64,000 nt of DNA from Chloroflexi bacterium bin125 (GTDB lineage: Bacteria; Chloroflexota; Dehalococcoidia; Bin125), in contig MPNM01000006.1 in the NCBI GenBank assembly GCA_002239025.1, forward strand, positions 62,001 through 126,000, in the 5' to 3' direction. Positions 43,791 through 50,831 of this stretch are shown here, in pieces. Within the stretch, counting starts at the first letter, position 1. Each line of letters begins with the position of its first letter. Under the pieces are notes generated by a model. It was not told where the DNA came from and did not search any database. It saw nothing but the letters and a program-made list of their open reading frames with translations. The translations under genes and the position numbers were made by a program.

Positions 43791-43976
43791 TTACTCCTCG
43801 ATGTGGGCCCGTGCGTCCTGCACGCACTCGGGCAGTCGTTCGAACTGGTCACGGTGCAGACCGCAGCGGCACCACCAGCTGTAGCTGCGGCCGGCGGTCT
43901 GGTTGCCGTCCTGGTCGATGGCGACGAGTTCCTCGAAGAAAATCTCGCAGCCCCGGTCGTTGCTCCACGGGTTCAT
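43791..43976 (-). CDS. small hypothetical protein upstream of the helicase
   Basis: A 61-residue protein with three or four cysteines (RGCEIFF, WWCRCGLH, LPECVQ) that could bind one zinc. No family recognised. Its TAA is 2 bp before the helicase GTG, so the two are translationally linked. The start has only a weak GGAAC upstream. Confidence 0.6.
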   Translation of the reverse strand: MNPWSNDRGCEIFFEELVAIDQDGNQTAGRSYSWWCRCGLHRDQFERLPECVQDARAHIEE

Positions 43977-44033
43977 GGATGATGTTCCGTTCCAGCCCGA
44001 CCCGCACAGGCGGCAGGTCGGGCGTAGTCGTGG

Positions 44034-44225
44034 TCAGGCTGTGAGCGCGAGTGGCAGTTGCCGCTCGGGGGCGGCGGCGTCGAGTCGCTCGGCCAGCAGC
44101 CGGATGTCCTTGCGGTCGGCCAGGTCATCAGGGTCGATCCACTCGAGTTCGAGCAGTTCGGTAACGACCTGGCCGATCGTGACGTAGGCGTTGAAGTCGG
44201 GTAGCGACGGTGTGCGCTCAGGCAT
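44034..44225 (-). CDS. small hypothetical protein
   Basis: A 63-residue acidic protein (MPERTPSLPDFNAYVTIGQV, then VTELLELEWIDPDDLADRKD). No recognised domain. The ATG at 44225 overlaps the end of the upstream Cys-rich gene (ATGCCTGA), supporting this start over longer in-frame extensions. Part of the leftward small-gene run feeding into the helicase gene. Confidence 0.6.
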   Translation of the reverse strand: MPERTPSLPDFNAYVTIGQVVTELLELEWIDPDDLADRKDIRLLAERLDAAAPERQLPLALTA

Positions 44226-44460
44226 CGGCCGCCAGCCAGACCAGATCGGTGGGTTGCCAGTTGACCAGCTCGACCCGGTCCTCGGGCTGCCAGTCGAACA
44301 TCGGAAAGTCGCGCTCGCGGCAGCCGCGGGCGTCCTGCCGGGCGCAGGTCGCGCACTCATTGAGTGGCAGGGCATCGGCGTCAGGCGTGTACGTCTGGTC
44401 GCCGACCTGGTAGAACTCGCGGCAGAAGCCGCACTGGGTACTCTGGGTCATGTCAGTCAC
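44218..44460 (-). CDS. small Cys-rich zinc-ribbon-like protein
   Basis: An 80-residue protein with CGFC near the N-terminus and CATC later, plus a further Cys (DARGC), a likely zinc ribbon. The second half is acidic/aromatic (FDWQPEDRVELVNWQPTDLVWL). Function unknown; possibly a nucleic-acid or partner-binding adaptor of the replication module. It overlaps the downstream gene by 8 bp. Confidence 0.65.
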   Translation of the reverse strand: MTDMTQSTQCGFCREFYQVGDQTYTPDADALPLNECATCARQDARGCRERDFPMFDWQPEDRVELVNWQPTDLVWLAADA

Positions 44461-44474
44461 TCCATGTCTGACTA

Positions 44475-44507
44475 GAGCGGGCGAGAGCTTTTGCCTCTCG
44501 CCCGCTC
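44475..44507 (-). terminator. GC-rich intergenic hairpin
   Basis: A perfect 13-bp stem (GAGCGGGCGAGAG / CTCTCGCCCGCTC) with a 7-nt loop lies between the zinc-ribbon gene at 44534 and the gene starting at 44460. It lacks a T-tail, so it may be a partial terminator or an mRNA-processing/stability element. Confidence 0.45.
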
Positions 44508-44533
44508 GCTTGGTTCGTAGGAAGTTCGGTCGG

Positions 44534-44710
44534 TTAGCGGTCGTCGTCCGCGATCCGATCGGCGCTCTGGGGCGTGTGCTGCGTCATGTAGCCGCAGCCG
44601 TCGCAGGGCGCCTGGACGACTTCGGTCTCGTGGTAGCGATAGTCGAAGTACTCGGCGGACGACGGGTGCCCGCATCGGTCGCAGGCGTAGTGAACTCTGA
44701 GTCGGGGCAA
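44534..44710 (-). CDS. very small zinc-ribbon protein
   Basis: A 58-residue protein from a TTG start (44708-44710) with GGAG about 8 bp upstream. It has two CxxC pairs, CDRCGH near the N-terminus and CDGCGY in the middle (separated by about 22 residues), a classical small zinc ribbon, and an acidic end (IADDDR). It is shorter than most gene finders' cut-off and uses TTG, so it is easy to miss. It lies between the methyltransferase gene and the other Cys-rich gene in the same direction. Confidence 0.65.
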   Translation of the reverse strand: MPRLRVHYACDRCGHPSSAEYFDYRYHETEVVQAPCDGCGYMTQHTPQSADRIADDDR

Positions 44711-44803
44711 GACCGGTCTCCATTTCAGGTGTGGGCGGTGTGGGTGGCAACGCGCGTCCGCCCGGCCGCGCTGTAGTCGTGAGGTGGGGTTCGTTCGGAA
44801 CCG

Positions 44804-45832
44804 CTACGCCTCGATCCGTTCGATCCGGCCGCTGTCGAGGTCGAGCGTGACCACGCTGGTCTGCAGCTGCTCGCGGTAGACGTCGTGCGTCTCGCCCTCC
44901 TCGACCAGGACCATCTCCTTGGTCGTGCGTCCCTTGACCAGGACGCGCGACTCAGGCGTCTCCAGTTCGAGGTTGTCGAGGAATCCGGCCGCGACCAGCA
45001 TGGCCAGGTGTCCCTTGCGCAGAGGCATCAAGGGGCGCGTCGAGCGGTCCGTCGGCGGCCAGAAGGCGTCCGTGATCTCGTCCTGGGTCCAGAGCCCGCG
45101 CTTACGCGCCTCGGCGACCGCTTTCGAGAAGTCGATCACCCGGGTCGTGAACATCACCGGACCCGGCGCTGACATGCCGACGTCGTACTCCGGCCGCAGG
45201 TCGTGGCGCAGCGGTTCCAGGTCGCCCGAGCTCGCGAGCATGTCGGCCATCGCCCGTGCGTCGGGCCGCGGTTGCGGCTTGCGCACGCCGAGTACCACGA
45301 CCTGGTCGAACTGCTCTCGCTCCGGCTCAGGGAAGGCCCAGACTCGGACTCGCCGGTAGTTGGTCGTCAGGAACCGCGCCGAGGTCGCGATCTGCGAGCG
45401 CGGGATGATGTAGACCAGCACCCCGTCCGGCTCCAGGTAGCGGGAGCAGTGGGTCAGGAACGCGTGCTCGACCCGCTTGTCCTCGCGGTCGTGGTCGTAC
45501 GGGGGATTGAGCCAGAGCAGGTTGAACGCGCGGTTGGCGATCGAGCAGCGGAACAGGTCGCTGGAGAGCGCGTGGTCGAGCCGCTCGGCCGCCTCCTGCG
45601 CGCGCTCCTGGTGCAGTTCCACCCCGTAGGTCTCGATCGGGACGTGGCGGTTCATCGACCCCGCCAGCTGCGACAGGGCGTCGCCCGGACCGCAGCAGGG
45701 GTCGAGCAAGCGGACGATGTCGTCCCGGTTGCGGCCGTAGCGGATCGGCGCCATCAGCAGTGAGCGGATGTGGTCGACCACGCGCGGCGGCGTCGGGTAG
45801 TAGCCGCCCTTCAGTTGTCCGGCGAGTCTCAT
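44804..45832 (-). CDS. DNA methyltransferase-like protein (DUF6094 type)
   Basis: A 342-residue SAM-dependent methyltransferase. The N-terminus GGYYPTPPRVVDHI resembles adenine methylases; motif I is LLDPCCGPGD (residues 43-51) and motif IV is NPPYD (109-113), the amino-methyltransferase catalytic signature. The C-terminal part could be the target-recognition region. No cognate restriction nuclease is nearby, so it may modify the element's own DNA to avoid host restriction. The ATG at 45832 is taken from the ATGA overlap with the upstream gene and the conserved N-terminus; the long in-frame upstream part is another gene's region. Confidence 0.78.
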   Translation of the reverse strand: MRLAGQLKGGYYPTPPRVVDHIRSLLMAPIRYGRNRDDIVRLLDPCCGPGDALSQLAGSMNRHVPIETYGVELHQERAQEAAERLDHALSSDLFRCSIANRAFNLLWLNPPYDHDREDKRVEHAFLTHCSRYLEPDGVLVYIIPRSQIATSARFLTTNYRRVRVWAFPEPEREQFDQVVVLGVRKPQPRPDARAMADMLASSGDLEPLRHDLRPEYDVGMSAPGPVMFTTRVIDFSKAVAEARKRGLWTQDEITDAFWPPTDRSTRPLMPLRKGHLAMLVAAGFLDNLELETPESRVLVKGRTTKEMVLVEEGETHDVYREQLQTSVVTLDLDSGRIERIEA

Positions 45833-46011
45833 TCGTTGTCTTCCTTTCGTTGGTGGTCGGCCTCGACGAGGCCGATCAGGTGGTCTTCGAGGTCTTCGGC
45901 GATCTGGGCGATCTGCCAGCCGGACTCCTCGGGTTGGAGCCACCAGCGGGCTGTCTCGTCCGGTCCGCGGCGGACGCTGACGATGATCTGGTCGTCCGAG
46001 GGTTCGGTCAT
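45829..46011 (-). CDS. small hypothetical protein
   Basis: A 60-residue acidic protein (IIVSVRRGPDETARWWLQPE, then QIAQIAEDLEDHLIGLVEAD). No family recognised. It overlaps both neighbours by 4 bp (ATGA), which is the main evidence that it is real and co-translated with the methyltransferase. Confidence 0.6.
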   Translation of the reverse strand: MTEPSDDQIIVSVRRGPDETARWWLQPEESGWQIAQIAEDLEDHLIGLVEADHQRKEDNE

Positions 46012-46199
46012 GGGTGCTCCTCCTGGTACTGCTCAAGCAGGTTGAGCAGGTGGTCGTGGATGTCCTCGTGGACGCCCTCCTCGATCTGAGAGCCGTCTTC
46101 TTCGAGGTCGAAGTTGTAGATCGCGGTGATCTCCTCTCCGGCGATGTCGTCCTCTCCGGCCCTCGTCTCGACCGTGACGGTCACGTAGCGGTGACTCAT
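46008..46199 (-). CDS. small hypothetical protein
   Basis: A 63-residue acidic protein (YVTVTVETRAGEDDIAGEEI, then ending LLNLLEQYQEEHP), probably a small alpha/beta fold. Its 4-bp overlaps on both sides and shared acidic character with the next gene (45829-46011) suggest the two arose together. Function unknown. Confidence 0.6.
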   Translation of the reverse strand: MSHRYVTVTVETRAGEDDIAGEEITAIYNFDLEEDGSQIEEGVHEDIHDHLLNLLEQYQEEHP

Positions 46200-46846
46200 G
46201 CCGATCCTCCGTTCAGTTCGCGCGGCAGCTTGAGCGCGCCGTACCTTACCGCCGCCGAGAGTTCGGTCTCGAGTTGCTGCGGGTCGTGGTAGCAGGACCA
46301 GGCGTTGAGGCCGGCCGACTTGAGCGGTCGGATCGCCTCGTTCTCCAGCCCTTGCTGCCAGAGCCAGTCGGCCCAGCTGTGGTGGATCGGCAGTTCGGTG
46401 CGCTGGTTGAGGAAGCGCAGATGCAGCGCCGCAGCTTCGGAGGCGTCGGGGGTCAGCAGCAGGAAGGCGTCCCGCTCGAATGAGAGCTCGGCCATCTGCG
46501 TGTAGACCATCGCGTGCCAGGCGCCCGCTTGCGGCAACCGCGCGATCTTGGTCTTCCAGGTGCCGATGCTGTGCTCGGGGATCTGGCAGCGCTCGTAACC
46601 GCCCTCGTGCAGATCGTCGACGGCGCCCTTGATCAGGAAGGCCGGGCTGGGCGGCGAGTTGAGCAGCGCCGCCCAGATCGCCTTGAGCGAGGTCTGGGCG
46701 CCGACCATCGAGACGAACCAGAGCTGGTTCTGCTCGGGATCGGAGGCGAACGCGTCGCAGGTGGCGGAGAAGCCGCCCGCCGTGATCGTGTAGAGCTGGG
46801 TTGCGTGGTCGTCTCCCGAAGGAGGCGTGGTTGGGGTGTCGAGCAT
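46196..46846 (-). CDS. hypothetical protein of the replication module
   Basis: A 216-residue cytoplasmic protein with no recognised family. It looks alpha/beta with Trp-rich segments (NQLWFVSMVG, SWADWLWQQGL). The ATG follows AAAGGA. It heads a four-gene set with 4-bp overlaps leading to the methyltransferase, so a shared function with methylation or element maintenance is likely but unproven. Confidence 0.65.
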   Translation of the reverse strand: MLDTPTTPPSGDDHATQLYTITAGGFSATCDAFASDPEQNQLWFVSMVGAQTSLKAIWAALLNSPPSPAFLIKGAVDDLHEGGYERCQIPEHSIGTWKTKIARLPQAGAWHAMVYTQMAELSFERDAFLLLTPDASEAAALHLRFLNQRTELPIHHSWADWLWQQGLENEAIRPLKSAGLNAWSCYHDPQQLETELSAAVRYGALKLPRELNGGSA

Positions 46847-46888
46847 GGCTCGTCCTTTCGTGGAATGCGGTGTCGGGGTGCGCAGGGC

Positions 46889-47407
46889 TCAGCCGATCAG
46901 GCCCTGGCCTTTGAGCGAGACCCAGCCGTCGGAGCCGATCACGACGTGGTCCAGGAGTTCAATCCCGAGCAGATTCCCGACCTCGACCAGGTCTTTGGTC
47001 AGCTGGATGTCCTCACGGCTCGGTTCCGGGTCGCCGGAGGGGTGGTTATGGACGACGACGATGTGCGGCACGGCCTCGATCACGGCCGGTCGGAAGACCT
47101 CAGCCGGTCGGACCAGCGCGGCGTAGCCGTTGCCTTGGTAGATCGTGCGCTGGCCTACGACCCGGTTCTTGCGGTCCAACAGCAGCACCCGGACCTGTTC
47201 CTGGGCCAGCTGGGACATCTCGTCCGAGAGCAGGTCGACGACGGTCTCGGGCCGGTAGATGGTGGGCATGTCGAGGGGCCGCTCGGGCTTGGTCTCGACC
47301 TCGTAGCGGATCGCGAGTTCGCCCAGGAGGTTGAGGTTCTGGCGCAGGGCGTCGAGCAGCGCCTGCCGCTCGTCGGTTGCGGGAATGGATTCGGTCAGGG
47401 TGGTCAC
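46889..47407 (-). CDS. RadC-family JAB/MPN protein
   Basis: A 172-residue protein with the RadC-type JAMM metalloprotease-like motif: His120 and His122 in HNHPSGDPEPS and Asp133, arranged to bind zinc. RadC-like proteins are common on plasmids and conjugative elements; despite the name, a repair role is unproven. The N-terminal helix-hairpin-helix region of chromosomal RadC is missing, as usual for mobile versions. The GTG follows GAAAGGA. Confidence 0.85.
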   Translation of the reverse strand: MTTLTESIPATDERQALLDALRQNLNLLGELAIRYEVETKPERPLDMPTIYRPETVVDLLSDEMSQLAQEQVRVLLLDRKNRVVGQRTIYQGNGYAALVRPAEVFRPAVIEAVPHIVVVHNHPSGDPEPSREDIQLTKDLVEVGNLLGIELLDHVVIGSDGWVSLKGQGLIG

Positions 47408-47438
47408 GTCGGGTTCCTTTCAGGTGCTGGGAACGAAG

Positions 47439-47496
47439 CGGGGCCGCTCCCCGCGTTGGTGGGAGAGCGGCCCCGAGATGCGCCTCTGAGGAGGCG
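47439..47496 (-). terminator. double hairpin upstream of radC
   Basis: A GC stem CGGGGCCGCT / AGCGGCCCCG (47439-47475) is followed by a second small hairpin CGCCTC-TGAG-GAGGCG (47481-47496). The arrangement is repeated almost exactly after the second ssb gene (47974-48030). It may act as a partial terminator or mRNA-stability element between ssb and radC. Confidence 0.5.
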
Positions 47497-47516
47497 TCAG
47501 TTAGACGGATGACCGG

Positions 47517-47885
47517 CTAGAAGGGTTGGGCGCCGCCGTTGTCGTTGCGCCGACCGTTGCCATTTCGCGAGTCGAGGAAGACGACCTCGTTCGCGTGGAT
47601 CTCGGTCGTCTGACGGCGCTGGCCGTCCTGGTCTTCCCAGTCGTCGTAGCCGAGCCGGCCCGAGGCGTAGATCCGGTCGCCCTTGTGGACGTACTCGGCG
47701 ACCGCCTCGGCGGTCTTGCCCCAGACCACGAGGTTGTGCCAGTCGGTCTGGGTGTCGCCCGACCCGTTGCGGCGGTCGGTCGCCAGCCGCAACCGGCAGA
47801 CGGCGGTTCCCTGTTTGGTCTGGCGCAGCTCGGGGTCGGTCCCGACCCGGCCCAGCAGTTCGATTCGGTTGATCGTGCGTGACAT
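47517..47885 (-). CDS. ssb: single-stranded DNA-binding protein, copy 1
   Basis: A 122-residue SSB with a single OB-fold: INRIELLGRVGTDPELRQTK, VCRLRLATDRR, DWHNLVVWGKTAEAVAEYV and GRLGYDDWEDQDG. The acidic tail is cut down to QPF but keeps the terminal Pro-Phe that docks replication partners. It should coat the single-stranded DNA made during transfer and replication. The ATG at 47885 follows AAAGGAG. It is a recent duplicate of the gene at 48052-48420. Confidence 0.92.
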   Translation of the reverse strand: MSRTINRIELLGRVGTDPELRQTKQGTAVCRLRLATDRRNGSGDTQTDWHNLVVWGKTAEAVAEYVHKGDRIYASGRLGYDDWEDQDGQRRQTTEIHANEVVFLDSRNGNGRRNDNGGAQPF

Positions 47886-47973
47886 GCGTCGTGCTCCTTT
47901 CAGAGAGCATGCGATGGCGCGGACAGGCCTCACTTGATGTGGGGACCGCCCGCGCCTGTGTGCGAGAACGAAG

Positions 47974-48030
47974 CGGGGCCGCTCTCCGCGTTGATGGGAG
48001 AGCGGCCCCGAGATGCGCCTCTGGAGAGGC
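47974..48030 (-). terminator. double hairpin downstream of the second ssb gene
   Basis: A 14-bp stem (CGGGGCCGCTCTCC / GGAGAGCGGCCCCG, 47974-48010) followed by a small CGCCTCT/AGAGGCG hairpin. It is the duplicated counterpart of the hairpins at 47439-47496. Confidence 0.5.
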
Positions 48031-48051
48031 GTCGGTCGGCGTGGTGCGTGA

Positions 48052-48420
48052 CTAGAAGGGCTGGTCGCCGTCGTTGCGGCGACCGTTGCCGTTGCTGTTG
48101 CGCGAGTCGAGGAAGACGACCTCGTTGGCGTGCACCTCGGTGGTCTGACGGCGCTGGCCGTCCTGGTCCTCCCAGTCGTCGTAGCCGAGCCGGCCGGAGG
48201 CGTAGATCCGGTCGCCCTTGCGGACGTACTCGGCGACCGCCTCGGCGGTCTTGCCCCAGCAGACGAGGTTGTGCCAGTCGGTCTGGCTCTCGCCCGACCC
48301 GTTGCGGCGGTCGGTCGCCAGCCGCAGCCGGCAGACCGCGGTTCCGCTCTTGGTCTGGCGCAACTCGGGGTCGGTCCCGACCCGGCCCAACAGTTCGACT
48401 CGGTTGATCGTGCGTGACAT
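48052..48420 (-). CDS. ssb: single-stranded DNA-binding protein, copy 2
   Basis: A 122-residue SSB, near-identical to copy 1, with the same OB-fold motifs (NRVELLGRVGTDPELRQTKS) and a GDQPF tail. It begins at ATG 48420 behind AAAGGAG. A Cys replaces Val in LVCWGK. Having two may serve dosage, or let the copies form mixed tetramers; both are inference. It lies downstream of the RecB-type nuclease gene. Confidence 0.92.
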   Translation of the reverse strand: MSRTINRVELLGRVGTDPELRQTKSGTAVCRLRLATDRRNGSGESQTDWHNLVCWGKTAEAVAEYVRKGDRIYASGRLGYDDWEDQDGQRRQTTEVHANEVVFLDSRNSNGNGRRNDGDQPF

Positions 48421-48504
48421 TGATGGTGCTCCTTTCAGAGAGCGTGTGATGGCGCGGCCTGCCCCGACTGGATCGGGGGATTGCCCTCGCCTGTAGAAAT
48501 GAGG

Positions 48505-48537
48505 CAGGGCCGTTGCCAACTCGAGGCAACGGCCCTG
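48505..48537 (-). terminator. GC-rich intergenic hairpin
   Basis: A perfect 13-bp stem (CAGGGCCGTTGCC / GGCAACGGCCCTG) with a 7-nt loop lies between the nuclease gene's stop (48585) and the second ssb start. No T-tail; perhaps a partial terminator. Confidence 0.45.
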
Positions 48538-48584
48538 TGATGCGCGCGGCCGGCGGCCGAGCGTCCATGAGATGAGCTGGCAGG

Positions 48585-49652
48585 TCAGCTGACCCGGAGG
48601 TACTCCGAGGTCTGCTCGGTCACGATCTCGGCCCGCTGTTCGGGTTCGAGCAGCGCGTTGAGCCGCTTGTGGTCGACCGCGTAGCGGCGGCTCGTGACCA
48701 TGCCCACGGTGCGGGTCTTGGCCGAGCCCTCCAGCCTGGCTTTGGCTTCTCCTTTCCCTCTGAGCCAGTGCTGGAGGGTCGTGAGCGCTCCGCGCTTATC
48801 GGCGTCGAGCGACTTCAGCTCTTGTTGGACGCGCTCGTATTCGTGCAGCGCTGCCTGCGCATCGTGATCGGAGACGGGTTCCGGAGTCTCCTCGTCTAGA
48901 TCGTCCGCTTCGTTCGCCTCGGCCATGCCCGGTTGGCAGGCGTTGAGGTAGGGGCAGCGCCGGCACTGCCAGTCCGCGGCCGTGAAGTCGCGTTCCGGCA
49001 GGGCGTCGGGGTCGGCGCCGTGCACCTCGTGGTGTTCGGCCAGCGGCGCCAGCCGTTCGCAGGCGCGGTCCCAGGCTCGCTCGATGCGAGCTGCGGGGAT
49101 CACTTCGTAGTCCCAGCGCCGCGACCCCGTGTCGAGCGTCGCGATCACCGTCTCGCGGAAGTCGCCGTAAAGGCCGAGCGTGTAGCAGGCCGCCTGGGCC
49201 ACCGACTCGGGGTGGCTGCGCTCGGCGCCCAGCGTCTGCCAGCGCTTGAACGCTTCGGGTCCGCGCGTCTTGACCTCAATCACCGACTCGTCGCCGAACA
49301 ACTCGATCGCGCCGGTGGTGTCGGGATGCCCGGTCACGGTCAGTCCCGGTACCGCTTCGACTTCGACCCGCCAGGGCGCGTCGGGGTCGGCCGGGGCGAC
49401 CGTCCAGAAGCGGCGCTGCATGGCGCGCACGACGACCGGTTCGAGCGCCTGTCCGGCTTCGAGCACGAGCTTGGTCTCGTCCGTCATCGGGTTGGACACT
49501 TCCTGGTCCGTGGCCGCGTACCAGAGGGCGCGGCGGCATTGGCCCAGGGCCGAGGCGCGGACTTCGAGCCGGCCGTCGTCGGTGAACTTGGCGGCCGGTC
49601 GGTCGTAGGCGGCCGACCGGCTGCGAGTCTGAGTTGGTTGGCTGAGGGTCAT
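48585..49652 (-). CDS. RecB/Cas4-type PD-(D/E)XK nuclease with probable Fe-S cluster
   Basis: A 355-residue nuclease. The catalytic core is GHPDTTGAIEL (Asp111) and SVIEVKTRG (Glu126, Lys128), the PD-(D/E)XK pattern. Cys39 at the N-terminus and Cys230, Cys233 and Cys239 after the core (WQCRRCPYLNAC) are placed as the four ligands of the 4Fe-4S cluster seen in Cas4 and AddB-type nucleases. Next to SSB and a Rad52-type protein it should resect DNA ends for single-strand annealing. No Cas genes or CRISPR arrays are near. ATG 49652 follows GAAAGGA. Confidence 0.85.
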   Translation of the reverse strand: MTLSQPTQTRSRSAAYDRPAAKFTDDGRLEVRASALGQCRRALWYAATDQEVSNPMTDETKLVLEAGQALEPVVVRAMQRRFWTVAPADPDAPWRVEVEAVPGLTVTGHPDTTGAIELFGDESVIEVKTRGPEAFKRWQTLGAERSHPESVAQAACYTLGLYGDFRETVIATLDTGSRRWDYEVIPAARIERAWDRACERLAPLAEHHEVHGADPDALPERDFTAADWQCRRCPYLNACQPGMAEANEADDLDEETPEPVSDHDAQAALHEYERVQQELKSLDADKRGALTTLQHWLRGKGEAKARLEGSAKTRTVGMVTSRRYAVDHKRLNALLEPEQRAEIVTEQTSEYLRVS

Positions 49653-49746
49653 GTCGGGTTCCTTTCGGGATACCTGTAGAGAGAAAGAGCGGGGCCGCGA
49701 CTCAGGTCCGCGACCGCGCTCCAGTTGGTTGGCTGGCTCGCCTGGC

Positions 49747-50661
49747 TCAGCCCTGTTCGGACCGCTGCCGCTGTTCGAGCTTCTCGGCGGCCGACGCGAT
49801 CAGTGGGTTGATCTCGTCTGGGCCGAGTTCGTCCAGCGGGCGACCGGTCTTGGCCTTGACGGCGGCGCGGACTTGCTGCTCGGAGAAGCCCTGCTGCGTG
49901 CTCAACTCGATCAGCTGGGCGCGCAGGTTCGCGGCGTCGCGCTCATCGACCCCGGCAGATTCGGTCGTCGGCTGAACGACCCGGCGTCGCGGTTGCGGCT
50001 CGCTGCGGCGCTCAGCTTGCGGCTGCTGGCGCGACTCTGGGGCCGGTCCTGGTGGTCGGCTGTTGCGGATGTTGGTCGGTGGATCGCCGTAGAGGCCGTT
50101 GCCGAAGCGGTCGCCGAAGCTGCGCAAGGCTCGCTTGAGCGCATCGGTAACGGCGCCTTTGAACGCCGTCTCATGGCCATCGGCCGACTCGTCGGTGACC
50201 GCCTGGAAGCCGACGTCGGTGCGCGAGGGCGAGCCCGGCACCGTGACCTTGACGATCGCCGAGTAGGCGGCGCTGCTCGTGACCTCGCCGCTGCGCGAGT
50301 CCATGGACTGGATCTGGCGCAGGGTCACGTCGCCGACCAACTCATAGCCCCAGCCCCCGAACCCGAAGATCCGGTTGGCCTGTTCAATCGCCGTGTGGCC
50401 CTCGATGTAGTCGAACTTGCGCCCGCCGCGGCCCTTGCGCTGCGAGACCAGCTGGGGGTCGAGCGGTTGCCCCAGCGCCTCCGTGACGCGCGGCGCCAGC
50501 GCGTCCCAGTGCAGCGCATCCGTCGCCGTCTGCATGGGGACCGTCTGCGGTGCCGAGTGCGGGCGCGCTCCGTTGCCCCCCGTTCGGGCCGGGGGCAGGC
50601 TGTTGCCGTTGCCGTTGCTGCGAACCGCTGTCGCGGTTCCGTTGCCGTTGCTGCTGCTCAT
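49747..50661 (-). CDS. Rad52/Rad22-type single-strand annealing protein
   Basis: A 304-residue recombinase of the Rad52 family. After an Asn/Gly-rich leader the core has LGQPLDPQLVSQRKGRGGRK, FDYIEGHTAIEQANRIFGFG, GWGYE and DALKRALRSFGDRFGNGLYG, all typical of Rad52-like annealing proteins. The C-terminal third is disordered with a short helical end. With the nuclease and SSBs it forms a Red-like recombination set. The ATG at 50661 is taken from the GAGGAG upstream. Confidence 0.87.
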   Translation of the reverse strand: MSSSNGNGTATAVRSNGNGNSLPPARTGGNGARPHSAPQTVPMQTATDALHWDALAPRVTEALGQPLDPQLVSQRKGRGGRKFDYIEGHTAIEQANRIFGFGGWGYELVGDVTLRQIQSMDSRSGEVTSSAAYSAIVKVTVPGSPSRTDVGFQAVTDESADGHETAFKGAVTDALKRALRSFGDRFGNGLYGDPPTNIRNSRPPGPAPESRQQPQAERRSEPQPRRRVVQPTTESAGVDERDAANLRAQLIELSTQQGFSEQQVRAAVKAKTGRPLDELGPDEINPLIASAAEKLEQRQRSEQG

Positions 50662-50831
50662 TTCGTGCTCCTCATTCTGTGGTGTTCGTGGTTGTTGAGT
50701 GCGGTTGCCTGTGACGGCAACCGTGCGCCGTGCCGGCGCCACGGTCAGCTAGAGGCCATAGGCAGGCCCTCCGTTTCATTGACTTGGGGAGATGGGTGGT
50801 AGCGGGATGGGTCCCGCTGGGAGCGGCGTCG

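Larger units (their letters stand above)
47517..48440 (-). repeat. tandem duplication of the ssb unit
   Basis: Two ssb genes of identical length (122 residues) lie head to tail, each followed by the same pair of hairpins and preceded by the same AAAGGAG leader. Proteins differ at a handful of positions (for example NRIELL/NRVELL, LVVWGK/LVCWGK, EIHANE/EVHANE). The unit, including the leader and hairpins, is about 500 bp. Confidence 0.85.

Noticed and set aside
41428-46846. A DISARM- or BREX-like defence system (helicase plus methyltransferase)
   Set aside because: The defining partners (DUF1998 gene, PLD nuclease, PglX/PglZ, BrxC) are absent and the genes are embedded in a replication module.
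48585-49652. CRISPR adaptation locus suggested by the Cas4-like nuclease
   Set aside because: No cas1, cas2 or repeat-spacer array is present; neighbours are SSB and Rad52-type genes.
50664-50831. A 36-codon leader peptide between primase and rad52 genes
   Set aside because: It contains a hairpin and overlaps the next leader but has no good ribosome site or recognisable codon run to support attenuation.
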